From the NCBI RefSeq assembly GCF_000226115.1, contig NC_016457.1, positions 7,750,001 to 7,814,000 on the forward strand: a stretch of DNA of 64,000 bases, read 5' to 3'. Origin of the DNA: Thermothielavioides terrestris NRRL 8126 (taxonomy: Eukaryota > Ascomycota > Sordariomycetes > Sordariales > Chaetomiaceae). Both the position numbers and the translations under genes were made by a program. A model generated the notes under the pieces. It was not told the origin of the DNA. It searched no databases and saw only the letters and a program-made list of their open reading frames with translations. This document shows, piece after piece, positions 46,815 through 60,244 of this stretch (position 1 is the first letter of the stretch; each line of letters begins with the position of its first letter).

Positions 46815-47886
46815 ATGTTCGCCACGCCACAACATACCTACGCCTACGCGGCGCCACCAGCGCCTCCTCCCACCAGACATTATGCCAACCACAGCACCAG
46901 CAGCGCCTTCAGCAGCTCCGCGAATCCTGACGAGGATTGGACCAAGATCTCCGATCTCGCTGAGCGCAGGAGGATACAGAACCGGATTGCCCAGCGTAAC
47001 TACCGTACGTTATCTAACTTCGAACGGGAACCGCGGCAGGTGAACGCTGGCGTACCGATGACTAACGCTTCGCAACAGGCAAGAAGCTCAAGAAGCGTCT
47101 AGAGGAGCTTGAGAGACGGGCGGGGACCTCGGATGAGGGCTCCCCGCCGAGCAACGAGAAGCCGAGCCCCCCAGCGAAGACGAAGCGTGCCCAGGCTCCC
47201 AAGGCGCAGAGGCAGACACCGCCCGCTCCGGCGAAGCCGGTGGCGCAGGGCCAGTACACGCCGCCCATGCACCCGGACGACGAGTATCTCTTCCCTCCAT
47301 CCTATGACGAGCGGGAACGGTCCCACACTCCTCCCATGTTCACCTACTCTACGTACCCGCCCCCTCCGGAGGATATGATGATGGCGCCCTACGCTGCGGT
47401 GCAGGGGTACCGGCCCATGCCGGGCGACCCCTACCCGGAGTACCTGGCGCCATCCGCCGCGCCGCCTGTAACGCTGCCGCCCGTGACGCACTTCAGCGAT
47501 GCCATCAAACGGGAGCCGGGCTTCCCGGGCGGGCCGGCCGACGACGGCCTGGCCTACATGAGCTACAGCGGCTACCACCACCTCCCAGGCATCGACATGG
47601 GCGCGGGCGACCCCTCGCCATCGTACGACCACATGCCGCATGTGAGTGCCTCATCACCGTCGCCACTAGCACCTCCGTGCCCTCCGCCTCTAGACCTTGC
47701 CTCGTACCATGGTCATGCCCGATGCTGACGGGTGTTCTTTTTTTTCTCTCCGCACAGACCCCGCCTCTGTCGCACTCGTTCGACCGCTCCACGACCTGCT
47801 CAGACTCGGGGAGCTACGAGGCCGCCTACCCCACCACGCCACTGTCGATGCCGGGCTCGCCTGGTCTGCTCCAACACCACCCCTGA
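46815..47886 (+). CDS. bZIP transcription factor
   Basis: Nuclear DNA-binding regulator; targets unknown. Three exons: 46815-47004, 47079-47641, 47758-47886; 293 aa. The ATG context is GCCGCCATG, near ideal. The first intron splits the basic region, and splicing restores ERRRIQNRIAQRNYRKKLKK with the bZIP contact pattern N-R-I-A-Q-R-N-Y-R, preceded by EDWTKISDLA, a motif common to a fungal-specific bZIP group. The zipper is very short (LEELERRAG), so dimerisation may be weak or with a partner. The remainder is Pro/Tyr/Ser-rich and likely disordered (PPMHPDDEYLFPPSYDER, then an IKREPGF SUMO-like site at about residue 198). The last exon codes for TPPLSHSFDRSTTCSDSGSY and ends in QHHP. Confidence 0.88.
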
Positions 47887-50800
47887 AAAGGGAAAGGGCT
47901 CGTAGGAGGGAGTTTGGGGGACTCTACTTGCCGCGGGAAGGCAAATCATACGTTTCGAAATACATAATACACATAGTACTGTCAGCGCTACGATTTTAGG
48001 ACTGTTGGGACCGGAAGGACATGGGAGCCGTTTTTTTCATCGGCTGATGGACTGAAGCATTGGTACACATGGGCGAGCCATTGCTGGGAGGCGAGAACAG
48101 CGCATCATGTGGTGGGATTTCTGAGGGCCTTTTTTTCTTTTGGTTCTTGGTCGAAGTGCTCGACCTCGACGGGAGGTCAGAGAGAGAGAAACTCGGCCTT
48201 CCTTACGTTTCCATGTATTGTCCAGACTTGGGAGACAAAGACGTGATTTCTTGGTGGGGTTCGCGATTTCCTAAAAACATGTCTTATGATTTAGATAGCC
48301 CCGTCACCTCTCATGAATTTCACGACTCTTTGTCACACTCAGGTATGGTGCGTGTTTTGTTCACAACGACTCATGCGTTCTTAGATGGATTTACACTCCC
48401 ACTATCCGTATCTCTAGGCAGTTAGTTCCCTCCCGGAGTAAATTAACGGTCTGACCCTTCACCTTCTTTTCGGCAGCAAGAGGTAGTGCATGCACTCCGT
48501 CAGCAGCAATAGGGCTGAAGGACCGGCAAGTGGGGGCCAACGAAAGGGAGAAGGGGATAAGGTACCTGAGTCAATGGATTCGGGATTTGTCAACTCGCTG
48601 CAACCTTACCGTTTCTCTGGCTCAGAAAGGAGCCGGGGCAGGTTCCCCAGTCACCCAAACAAACCCAAACAAACCTCCCGCGCCCCTCCTTCCTCCTGCT
48701 CGCACTGACATCCTTACCCTTCTCCGCCCTCGCTTTTTTCCTTCCCAACGACTTGACGGACGGCTCAAAAACCGAGGCCACTAACGCCTGCCACGTTTCA
48801 ATTCGTTCATTTCGTTTGCGCTTTGCTGCGCCGCTTCAATCCCCCCCGGAAAGTGTGGAGTCGATGCTTGCTTCGTTGTAGTTCCCTGTCCTTAGCCCTG
48901 GCCCATGCCCCGGGCTCCTCTCCCCATCCCCCTGCGTTGCTGCGAACTACGCAGTACACACCACAGCACCCTAGTGTAATGTACGAATACACACGCTAAC
49001 TACCCAGGAACGACCTGGCTTCAACGCCCTTGAACGCTCGGAGCTTGTTCCTTAAGTCCTGAGTGCAGGAACAGCCTGGGAGCGAAAAGCAGGACACTCG
49101 GTCCCGACCGCAGTGTCCGGCCCAGTCCATCAGGTTGGGGAATCAGTCGATCTCGACCTCACTTTAACAACACCCTTTAATTCGAGCACCTATCTAACTA
49201 TCTGCCTCCATCTGTCTTCGATATGTAAAACAGCGCCCCCTCCCGGCTTGACTTTCCCAACTCACCCTGCGTCAACAGCTTTTCATGGGGGGGAGGAGGG
49301 AGGGAAAGGGGGCGGGCATGTGGTGATGCGCGCTTGCGCTTGTCTCTCAACGCTAACTACCTCTCCACTCCACAGTAGCGCGAATGTGTAGTGTAAATAC
49401 GCTGGGGTAGTGTAGTGTAGTTACGCAGCAATCCGTACTAACGGTGGCGCTGTCGAAAGACAGGGGGCTTGACCGCTGGCGCTTGAAGGGCGTCGGTCTC
49501 CGGTCAACACTCGTGTATCCGTAGTGTCACTAACACGCTGCGGATCTGCCGCCACGTGGTGCTGCGGCGTATTGCGCCCCGGCGTCCGGGACAACCGCCA
49601 CGTTGGGTAACTCGCCAGAGTTACTCCGTAGTCCGGCCGCATAGCGCACGGCGCAGCATGGCGTCAACCGTGGAAGGCGTCTGGAGGAAGCCGGGCGGAG
49701 GGTTGCACAAGCACGGAGGCTCCGTCCTAGGTATCGGAGACGAACGTCCTTTCTACCCCAGCTCAGAAGATAGTGTACTTACACAATTACACCCGGCCTA
49801 GTAGTGTACATTGCCCTTGGTCCTTGACCAGGTGTACAGTAGTATAGTTAGAAGAAAGGAGAAGGATCATTAGCAAGGGAGCGATGAGACTCTGTACCCT
49901 GTAAAGGAAGGGCTCTGCAGCATGTTCCTCCGTGGCGCAAGTCCAAGCAAGAGTGCAAGACCGGGGGGTAGATTGCCGGTTTGGCCCCTGAGCACACGCG
50001 GCCGACTGGGGTGGACAAGGCCAAGCATGCCATGCCAGACGGGCCTCGCAACCGCCGCGCCGAACGGCCCGGGCGGACGAGGTTCTGGGAACCGGGAGAA
50101 GTTCGGAGCCGACGCTGGAATTCAAAAAGACCGAAAGAACTCCATGCCCGGGTGGGGCATCAGTGCCGGGGGTTTGAAGGACCGTGTTTCTCCCAGGTGC
50201 CTGCTCCCCACCCTCACGATGCTAGTGTACACAGTAAATCCGAATCTCCATGCCAGGCTTGGGAGTTCCACACCTGGGAGAGACTATCCGTGGACTCATG
50301 ACGAAATCCATCCACGTTCAGTTCTAATTCTGGACAAAGATCCCCTCCGTCGTCGTTTGTGGTAAGGAAGGTATGTTGTATTTTGGGGGAAACTGTTGGA
50401 GCGCGGGAAACGGGTCGAACTGGCTGGGCGAGTGAGTGAGGCAGGGAGAAGGGAAACAAGCGCTCTGCCGCGCAGGGACGCAAGATTCGCTCGACAACTT
50501 GGTGTTGCGTGCGCTCCTCCGCAATCGGATTGGACGCGCCAAACGGGACGTTTTGAAAGTGCCTGCTCGGGTTACACAGGCAGGATGCCCTTGACGCTAT
50601 CGTGAAATGACCTTGCCGCTTCCGGGCTGGCGGGTTGGTGGGGGGCGCGATGGATGCCAAGCCCCTTCCCCTTCCTCCAAGGTGCAAGGCGCTGCCTTCG
50701 ATGCGGATTCTAGTGTACATATCACAGTGCACAGTACCTGAGTTTATTATCGCGATTCCATTCCCATCGCCCCCATCGCCCCCAACGCCCCCAGTGCCCC

Positions 50801-53048
50801 CAGCGCCTTTCTCGCCCCCAGTGCCCTCTTCGCCCCCTTCGCCCCCATCGCCCCACCTCACAAACGCAAACCGACATCGCTGGCCGGCCTGGCGCAGGTG
50901 CGACCCGGTTTCATCCTTCCCGCCCCCGCCGCGGGACTCCTTCGGAACTTTGATGCAGTGATGCAGGGGCCAACGGTACCTTCCTACACTACACGAAGCC
51001 CGGCACGTTGGTGATCTGCTCAATTGCTTATCCGTATGTACAATACACACGGTAGGGAGTTAACCACAAAGGAATCGCATGCCGTGGGTCTTCTTCGCAA
51101 CAGGCTGCCCTGGTGGTGTTCCCTTTCGGTTGCCACTGCACTGATGGCCAACGGAACGTAACAAGACGGCAACGAATGGCTGTGTCACCGCTTTTCTTAA
51201 CGTCCAACGGTTAACGGAGGAACTGGATGGGTGGAACTGGGGGTGTGCTATCTCATTTGTATGGACTAGGTACCTTACTCATTGTTCATCCTGGACCAAG
51301 CCATCCATGGATCTTCAGTCCTCTCTTTCCATTCCTTGGAATATGCTCATAACAGCGGACCGCGCTAGTGCAAACAAGAACCGATAACCCCGTTGTATCC
51401 GTGTGCACTCGGAGTTTACACTCGTGGACACTAATCTGCCCGTTTACGTTGAGCCCTTAACTAATCCGCACCTCCATAACGTTAGTTAACTTACTGTGCA
51501 ACGTTGGTTATCTCCCGGCAGGCGCGGGCGACTCGCATAGCGCACGTGCCAGTCATCTTCGCTCCCAGCAAGCCGATTGGAGCGTCCGCACGCCAAGGAA
51601 CCAGGTGCTCTGGGAATGGGGGGGGACAAGCTCGCGGACATCGCATCTCACCAGGGACTCGATGCTCTGTCGAATGGCCTAGTTCCGCGGAGCATTCAGT
51701 CGATTGGTAATGTAGACGCTGTATTAGCCTCATTTCGCAAAGCCAGGGCCATAGTTATCGGCGAGACGCACGAGAAAACCCGGGCATAGCATTGGGCGCG
51801 AAGGTGCGGAATGCCTACATGCGCGGCTGCTCGGTGAATACCTTCACTCTTAAATTCAGGTGTTACTGCGTAGTCTCCCGCGGCGCTTTCGAACACATCT
51901 CGGCCCCCAGCGCAGCCAGGGATGATTCGCAAACAGCTCAATATGCTAACTCTAAACTCCGTAACGAGGTGCTTGCGGAGCTATTCGCCAAGGCTGACCT
52001 CGAAAATGCGTACGGCCTCTAAAGGATTGGGTGACTCGAACCGCAATCTTAGTTGAAGAAATGACTCCTGAGGGTGAGTGAATCTTCCCGGTCACCTTCT
52101 ACATAGGATGTGTTTAGCACCCATCGCTCTCCTGATTTTTCACGTCATTGGGAGTGCATCCTCCTACCCGCCGTCTACCACTTCTCTCTCTTACTCCGTT
52201 TCAATTCTGGTAATCCCCTGGCCCCAACATCACGAACAAACCACAACAAACATGCTTTTTCTTCATAGTTACCCAGCCTCACTTCGTCTACATCGGCCGG
52301 CCTGCTCCGCTTTCCCAACAAACCAAGCACCAAGCTTGCGCCATAGCATAGACAGATCGCCAGGCAGTCTTATTTGATCAGTACTGTCCCGCCACCCTCC
52401 CCCCTCCCCTTTCCACCTTGGTCCCGCGCTACACCAGGTGGTCAGCCAGCCATGCAGTTATTATGTATTGTATATTTCCGTCCGCTGCCAACCACCGCAC
52501 CAAGTGTCTGCTTTACAACTTCGCACACACACAGAAAGACAAACGAACCACGCCATGTCCCACAACCATTTGCGAGAGAGCAAGCTGTACCTAGCGGCAG
52601 CAGCAGTAGGAGTCAGATAAGAGTAATACATAGAGACAGAGCCCGAGACCGAGACATGAGAGATGTAGATGTAGATGAACAGAAAAAGAGAGAGAGAACG
52701 CCGCCGCCTGCAACCGTACTCTGTGGCAGTCTTTTTAAATTTTTCCCTTCCTTCCTTCCTTGCTTGCTTGCTCTCCTTTCCCGCCCTTCCATGCAGAAAC
52801 CCCGTCGGCAAGGCAACCCGCCCGTTTCTCTTCCATTTGAGCACATCCCTCCGTGCCGTGGTCATGGTATGCTGTGATGGGGTGCATCATCTGGTGCCAG
52901 CCCAAACCACGATAAACCCCACTCGACCGAGAAACCAGACAAATATCTGCCTTTTCCCATCCTGCCCACATGTATCGGCATCTCGCGGTCTCAAACCCAA
53001 AGAGAATATCCGCCCTACTCGCTTCTTCCCCCGACCACGTCATCATTA
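47887..53048. other. Gene-poor stretch of 5.2 kb
   Basis: No supportable gene. It holds the 3' region of the bZIP gene, a 9-bp minisatellite (50764-50857) that drives a 278-codon minus shadow frame, and short protein-like scraps at 51660-52020 (ARAIVIGETHEKTRA, then LRNEVLAELFAKADLENAYG) that may be decayed coding DNA. An AG-rich tract lies near 52620-52700, and CT-rich runs (CCTTCCTTCCTTGCTTGCTT) near 52747. Confidence 0.4.
50764..50857. repeat. 9-bp imperfect minisatellite (CGCCCCCAT-like)
   Basis: About ten head-to-tail units of the type CGCCCCCAT, with variants such as GCCCCCAGT and CGCCCCCTT. On the minus strand it reads as Gly-Gly-Asp/Glu/Thr repeats, which accounts for a long but meaningless open frame. 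Confidence 0.8.
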
Positions 53049-56000
53049 TCATTGCCCGCCACCACCACCACCTCCTCCCCCTCCCCTTGCCCTCTTCCCC
53101 CCTCTGCCCCCCTCACCCCCCTGCTGACCTCCTTCACCCCCTTCCCTCGGCCTCTTACTCCCCGGATTGAACTCGCCCGCATTGGGATTGAGCCCCTGCG
53201 CACCCGCACCCGCACCGCCGCCGCCGCCACCAGCAGCAGCAGCGGCACCGCCCCTACCAAACCCGCCCCGACCGCGCTGCCCCTGACCGCCGCGGCCTCC
53301 GGGTCCAGCCTGGTACAGCCCGCCCCTGCCGCCGCCGCGACCGGCGCTAGCCCCGCCGCGGGCCGACGGCACCGGGATGCCGCGCGGTTGTGTCGGCTGA
53401 GGCTGAGGCTGGCCTTGTTGCGCTTGCGGCTGCGCTGTTGCGGTGGCGCTGGGGACGGGAAGGGCGCTGGTGGCCGGGGTGGGGGCGCCGAAGACGTTAG
53501 TGGTAGTGTTGGCGTGGGGAGGCGGCGCGCTGACGGAAGGCGTGGGAATTGCGGAGGGCGGCAGCTTAGCCGGCTGCGGGAGGGCGCTTTGAGCCGGGGC
53601 TGCGGCGGGAGCAGTGGGTTTGGCCTCCTCTTTGACGGCAGGCGCGGCTGGAAAGTTGCACGTTTAGTTTGCTGCGCCGAGTCAGGGGTTGGGGGGCGGC
53701 TGAAGGACATACCTGAGGAAGCTTGCCCTGCGGACGCGGGAGTGGCAGGGGAGGTGACTACGGCCGCGGCAGCAGTCACCGGTGTGGGAGTCGGCAGAGA
53801 CGACGGGGGCTTCGCGTCCTTTGCGATGTTCCAGACCTCGATCACGGGCTTCTGCGGCGTCTCCTTCGCCGCTGTCTCGACAACAGCGAGCTTCGCTTGT
53901 GCCGTCTTGCTCTGGCGGTCGAGCATGTTGATGCGGAGGGCCGACTTCTTCTCGACCAGCGCGGCCGCCTGTTCTCGCGCGGTCGCGATCTTCTGCTCGT
54001 ATTCCGTCTTCATCGACGCCTCGGTCTCCTCCTTGACTTTCTTCGTCTCGGCGGCAACCATCCTCTTGATGTTGGACTTGACGATGCCGGAGACGGTTGG
54101 GTTCGTGGCGACGAACTCGCGGATCTGCGCGTCGCTCATGGCGCTGAGATCGACGCCCGGGGTCGGCGGAGGCTGTTGCGTCGCGGCGGTCGGCTGAGCC
54201 GGAGTGGAAGGCACACCGTTGGGGGGGGCGGCTGTCTGCTGTTCGGCCTTGATGATGGCCAGTTCTTGCTGCAGCTTGAGGTCAAACTCGGCCTGCAGCT
54301 TCGCGCGGTCCTCCTGAGCTTGTTTCTCCATCGCCTCCTTCGACTCCGCGAGCTTCTTATTGAGAGCATTCTTCATCTTCTCAGACCGCTGCTTAACGAT
54401 GCTGTCTGACTGTTCCTCGAGCTCCCGGGCCTTCCGTTCAAATTCCGCAGCCTTGGCCTCGGCAGCTGCGATCTTCTCCTCGAGCGCCTTGCGCTCCTCG
54501 TCCGAGAGACCAGCAGCCGGCTGAGCAGGCGCGGCAGCAGCGTCCGCCATGGCGACCTCGCCGGCATCTGCTGCTGCTCGTGCGGCCAGGGCCTGGTCAC
54601 GTTCCGCGATTGCCGACGCGAGTTCTGCCCTGAGCTGCTCGACTTCAGCCTCCAACGCAGCCTTTTGCGACAAGACGGTTTCCAGTTGCTGTCTCACGCT
54701 CTCGAGCTCCTGCGTGAGCGCAACGAGCCGATCAGCGTCCGCGGAAGCAGCGGGTTGCTCGGCCGCTGGTGCCGCCGTTGTCTGTTGCTCCAAGGCCGCG
54801 TTCTTCTCCGTGAGCGCTGCCAGCTGCCCTTGAGCGGCCTCCAAGTCCTTCTCCACACCTGCCAACTGTTCATTGACCGACTCGAGGTTGCTTTGGAGCG
54901 TATTCCTCTCGGCAATGGCTTCGTCGCGTTGGGTCTTCATGTTTCTAAATCGCGTCTTGAAGTCCTCGGCAAGGCGATCCTTGGTTGCTTTCCACTCATT
55001 CGTCTTGGTCTCCAACGCTTCTTCAGCTTCCTTGAGTTTCTGCTGCAGAGACTGCTCGGACTCCTTGAGGGCGTCACGCTCTGCCTCGAGGCTCGAGATG
55101 GAAGCCTTGAGCTGCTCCGCTTCGTGGGGATCACCCTGGCCGTACTTGCTGAGGATCGATTCGATCCTCTTCTGTAATCCTTCACGCGCCTCCTGGAGCT
55201 GCCTGATCTCCTGTTCCTGGAAGCCCTTATCGAGCTCGAGCTCCGAGATGCGAGCTTCGAGAGGCTGGATCTTCGCCTCCAGCTCTGCGATCTTCTGGGT
55301 CTTTTGCTCGAGTTGCGCCTGGGCGCGCTGATTCTCATTGCGGAGAGTGACGTTGCTCTCACGAATGAGGTTGAGCTCGTTGAGTTTATCCATGAGCTCC
55401 TTGTGAGTGAGGGAGCTGCGCGAGCTGTCGGCGTGTGCCCGGCGCTCCTGCTCAAGCTTGAGACGCGCCTCGTCAAGCTGCGACTGCGAGTAGTCGAGTT
55501 GCTGCTGCAGCCGCTTCGCCTCCTGGAGCTTGATGTCGTACTGCACCTCGAGAATCTCCTTCTCCCGGCGCAGGTAATTGTTGAGCTCCCGGAGGCCCTC
55601 GGCTGCGCTGTCGGCAACGGAGGGCGCCGGGCCCTCGCCATCAGCCTGAGCCCGGTTCTGCTGCAACGATGTGATCTGCGCAGTGACGCTGTCGAGTTGC
55701 TGGTGCAGAAGCTTGTTCTGGGCCGCGACGTCTTCCCGTCTCGCCTTGATCTCCGAGATCTCCTGTTCGAGTTGCTGCCGCCGTTCTTCCCAGGACTGCT
55801 CGCTCTGGGCCAGCGTGAGCCTGGCAGATTCTGCTTCGGCCCGCCATGCGGCCGACTGGGTCTTGAGCTCGTTGTGCTCGGCCCGCAACTGTTGCAGGAG
55901 CTTGGCGGCTTCCGCGTGCTTGACGAGCTCCTGCTCGTAGTCCTGTTGAGCTTTGGTGGCGATTTCGGCCTGTGCACGCAGGTCTTGCTGGTGGAAACGC

Positions 56001-59000
56001 GCGGTTTCCTTGTAGCGCTCTTCCTCGTCCTTCAGCCGCTCAATCTCGCTGTTCAACATCCGCTCCTTCTCCTCGTACTTCCTGGCGACGTCGCTCTGCG
56101 AATCCCGCAGCCTGTTAAGCTCGTTGTTCGAATTCGACAGTTCGGCCGTGAGCGCCTCGACGCGTTGTTGAAGCTCGTTGACGGCATTGGTCTTTGTTTC
56201 AAGCGCCGCGTCCATCTCCTGGCGGTACTGATCATGGGATTCATTGAGGCTCGAGAGCTCTTCCTCCATGTCCTTGCTGAGCTGCTTAAATTGCTCAGCC
56301 TGCTGCTTGGCATTCTCCAGCTGGACGTTGAGCAGGTCAAGATCGTGCTTGAGCTCCTGGACTTCGTTTTCGAGCTCCTCAACCCGCGCCTGGGTCTCAT
56401 TGTCGGTAGGCTGTTCGTGGATAGTGCCAGGCCGCGGCGTCGGTAGCGGCCGAAGGCGCTCGGCGCGCTCCTGGGCGTTCCGCAGTTCGATCTCCAACTC
56501 GCCGACGCGGGCCTGCAGATGGTCGCGGGTCGTCTTAACTTGGACGTTCTCCTCCTTAATCTGGCCGATCATGGAGGTGAGCTCGTCGATGCGTTTCTGG
56601 AATTGTTGCGCGTCGAATTCTTTTCGGAGCTGAATCTTCTTGCCCTCTTCGATCTCCTCGGACAGCTTCCGCTTTGTTGCGCTTAGTTCGCCACTTAGCG
56701 AGTCGAGTTGCGCCTGCAGCCTGCGCTTCGTCTCGGACTCGGAAAGCTCACGCTCGTTGAGAAGAGACTGTTGGCTGGACAGCAGGCCGTTGAGTCTCGT
56801 CTTCTCCTGGGCGAGGCTCTCGTTGTCTTGGCTGAGACGCTCCTGAATGGTCTTCCACAAGGTCTTCTCAGCCCTGAGATTGGCATTTTCGCTCCGCAGG
56901 CTCTCGACCAGGCTGCGAGCCTCGACAAGGTCCTCAGCCACCTGCTGAGTGCGCATGTCTTGCTTAGCAGCAGACTCGGACAGGGACTGGTTCCTCTTCT
57001 GCAGCTCCTGTTTCTCGTTCTGCAGGGCTTTGAAGTTCGACTCAAGCATGTTATAACGCTCAGTCGAAAGGGTGAGCTGGCTGGAGAGGCGAGCAATCTC
57101 GCTTTGAAGAGAGCCCTTCTCGGTCGACAGCTTCTCGATCTGATCCTTCATGGCGTTCCTGTCCGCGGCCTGGTCGTTCCGGTAAGAATCGAATTGTGCT
57201 TGTAGTTCTCTCAAGGCCACAGTGAGGTTCGCGTCACTGGCCTGCGGGCCCTGTTCGATACTAGCGAGGACCTCGCCCTGGCCGGCTTCCCGAGGAAGGC
57301 CCAAGACCTGCTGGATCTCGGCAGGGGTGGCCTTTTGCTGCAGCATGCGGCGGAACATGTCTCTCTCCGTCATGTAGCTCTTCATTCGCACAGTGATGGA
57401 CTGAACTTCATCCTGCAGCGCCGAGACGGTACCCCGAAGTTGCTGAACCTCTTCGTGGTCCTGAGCCGCCTGCTGCTTGGCAGCCAGTGCCTCCTCATTC
57501 TCCATCTTGGTGGCAAGTTCGCGGGTGAGCTTCAGCAGCTCCTCGTTCTTCTGTTGCAGCTCGAAGACATCCTTGAAAGCGGTGTATCTCTCGGTGATGA
57601 ACCGATGGGTATCCGACATGTCGTCCAAGGCATTTTCGGCGATCTCGCCGCGCTGGAGCCGTTCGAATTGGTCAATCTCCTCGTCGGTCAGGTTATCCAT
57701 GCCCTTCTCCCGTGCGTGCACATTGAAAATGAGGACGTGAATCTGGGTGCTGAGGTCGCGCAGCTGAGTCTGGAGGACCTTGATCTCGGCCTGTGCGGCA
57801 GAAGCGGCGCTTTCCGCCTTACGATAGGCCTTCACAGCTGCGTCCCGCTGCTCGTAGGACTGCTGCGCAAGCTCGGACATCTGAATGTTTTCGTTTGTGA
57901 GACGCTCATTCTCAGCCTGGAGCTCCTCGAGCTCAGGCAGCTTCGCCTCCAGCATGGTAACGGCATCGTCGAGGTCCTCCTGAAGCTTTTGGTTCCGGCG
58001 CTGCTCGCCTGTGAGTTGCGCCTTAACCTTGAGAAGTTCCTCGAGCGTTTCAGTGGCACGATGCGACGCCTTTCCGCGTATCGATGTCGGGGTGCCGAAC
58101 GGAGAGGCCGGGCGAGCCAGGTAGGAGCCATTGGCCCGAGGAGTCTGTGGCCCTTCTGAACCGGGGACGCCAGTCTGAGAATCAACCACAGCTTGGAGGC
58201 GGTCCACCTCAGACTGAAGCTCCTGTACCCGGAGCTCCGTCTGTGCGTGTCCCTCCTTCTCCTGCTCCAGCTCGCGGCGCACGCGGCGGATCTCTTCGGC
58301 ATCCTCATCCTTCACCTGCTCGAGCCTGAGCTCCACTTCTTTGAGCCGGTTGCGGTGCGTCTGCGACTGCTGATCCTTGAGCTCGACCAGGCGTCTCGAT
58401 GATTCCAATTCTTGCCTAAAGCTCTCCTCAGCGCGGGCGGCAGATTCCTGCAGCTGCTGCGCCTTGGTAAGAGCCTCCTCCGCCTTGGACTGCGCCTCCT
58501 CCAATCTCTTGCGAAGCTGCTGCTCGGTGCGCGTCAGCGACTCAATGGTGGAAAGGCTGTCGTCGTTCTGGCGTTGCAGTTCGGCGATCCGAGCGCCTTT
58601 TTCCTTCCGGATCTTAAGGTTCTCGGCGGTCTTGGTTTTCAGCTCCGCGTCGTACCAGTCGTTGTTTTTCTTGGCCAGCTCCAGCTCCTGCTTGAGGGCC
58701 TCTTCGCGATATCTGGCAGAGTTCGCAGCTGTCTGGGCGGTCTGAACCGCTTGATTTAGCGCGGTGATCTCTTGGTTCAGCTTCAGGATCTTCTGATGCT
58801 GCTTCTGCAATTCATCGGAGAGGCTGGCGTTTGCCGTTGTTTTGGAATCAACGATGGCCAGGGTCTCGCGATTGGAGGTTTCGAGGGACGCGATCCGCGC
58901 GCGGAGCGTCTCGATCTCGGAGAGCGATGCTGTGCCGGAAGACTTGAGGGTTTGCAGTTCATTTTCGAGAGACCGCCGGGCGGTTTCTGGGATAGACATC

Positions 59001-59342
59001 ACGCGTCAGCCTCCCCACGCACGCGCTTGGAAGCAGCCCGTGGAGGAAGAGCGCCTCACCTTCAGTCTGCAGTTTCTGCCGCAGCTCTTCGACCTCCTTG
59101 AGGGCCTTGTCGCTGGTGGCCTTGAATTGCTCGCATCTCGACTCTGCGCCTCTGATCGCGCCTTCCAACTCGACACCTAGCTGGAACTTGTCCTGCTCGA
59201 GGTCGCGGAGCTTGGACACAATCGCTGCAAGCACGGATGCGACGAGCTCAGCGGTCGGCGCGCTCACTGCCGTGTTGAGGTCGTTCTCGGGCACACCGGC
59301 GTGGGTTGACAAATAACCCAAGTCGACCTCAACCGCCGCCAT
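53049..59342 (-). CDS. mlp1: Mlp1/TPR nuclear-basket nucleoporin
   Basis: Filament protein of the nuclear pore basket, involved in mRNP quality control and export (family knowledge). Three exons on the minus strand: 59060-59342, 53713-58986, 53049-53647; 2051 aa, between yeast Mlp1 and human TPR in size. The start MAAVEVDLGYLSTHAGVPEN is in a short first exon; introns are 73 and 65 nt (GTGAGG and GTATGT donors). Roughly residues 50-1650 are almost unbroken heptad coiled coil. The TPR/MLP1 landmark NPTVSGIVKSNIKRMVAAET follows. The C-terminus is disordered: Pro/Ala-rich, then an RGG-type Gly/Arg stretch (GGRGGQGQRGRGGFGRGG) and the GEFNPGSKRPREGG motif, which returns only if the last intron is removed. 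Retaining that intron gives a frame-shifted tail. The many long plus-strand frames opposite are antisense shadows of the coiled coil. Confidence 0.95.
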
Positions 59343-60244
59343 CGTGTTTCGAGAGCTGATCGTCTCAGCGCATAAGTAGGAGAGATGGAGCGAACCGTCC
59401 AAAATGGCAGCGGGGACCCAGGCGATGGAATGGGCTTCACAGCAGGCGCGCGATTGTTCTGGGGTTGCTTCCTTTGAGGGCGGCTGCGAAAGGAAGGAGG
59501 CTTCGAGTTGGACCTGTCCCGTCGAAACAACGAAGCTGCAGCAACTGTTTTCGGCAAAGAACCGCTCCAGCAGCGAGCTGGCGCGCGGCTGCCAATCAGC
59601 AAAGCAACACTTCATGTGGGGCGCTCGGCTGCTTGTGTGGGTCTGTGACACAAAGGCGTGGCAGGGGGGCTTAGAGTGGTCCGTGCGTTGCTAGCAGCCT
59701 CACTTTCCTCCATTCTGCGAAGCTAATCCGTCCTGCCAACTCGCTTTCCACCGGCATTGCTGAGCCGTCGTATACTTTGTAAGGATGCTTTCCAAACAAA
59801 CCCCCATCCTGACTTGGTATTTCCTGCACGAATCTACAAGAATGCACTTTCGGCACTGCCGCCTATAGCACTCAGCCTCCGAGCACACCAACCATGTTCC
59901 ATGGTCTATGCCAGTCACTCTCCATGGTTGCATAAGCCCTGTTCAACTCCTTTTCGCCCGCATTGCACAAAGTGATACAGATCTCGCGTGGTCGTGTGTC
60001 GTCTGGGTCTTCGACGTGAAAGCGCGGCAGGCTACAAGAATTGCTGCTATAGCGAAGGCTTCAATAAGCCCGGAAGACGGCCACAATCCTGACGGCAGCG
60101 CAGCGAATCTGGACTGGAAATTGACCTCCTTCACAAAACCACTAACTGGTATCACATCCTTATCGCAAAACGCCGCTCCTCCCTGTTCAATCACACATGC
60201 ACGCTCCACGGCCGGCACGACAACCCATGAACCGCAAACCCGCA
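59343..60244. other. Intergenic between Mlp1 and the six-Cys membrane protein gene
   Basis: Both flanking genes are on the minus strand, so this holds the Mlp1 promoter and the 3' UTR of the next gene. No coding sequence is seen. Confidence 0.5.

Noticed and set aside
50214..51050. 278-codon minus frame
   Set aside because: Its Gly-rich middle is created by the 9-bp minisatellite; the rest has no protein character.
55304..56446. 380-codon plus-strand frame opposite Mlp1, and many similar ones
   Set aside because: Leu-rich antisense shadows of the Glu/Leu/Gln coiled-coil codons; no start context, domain or splice support.
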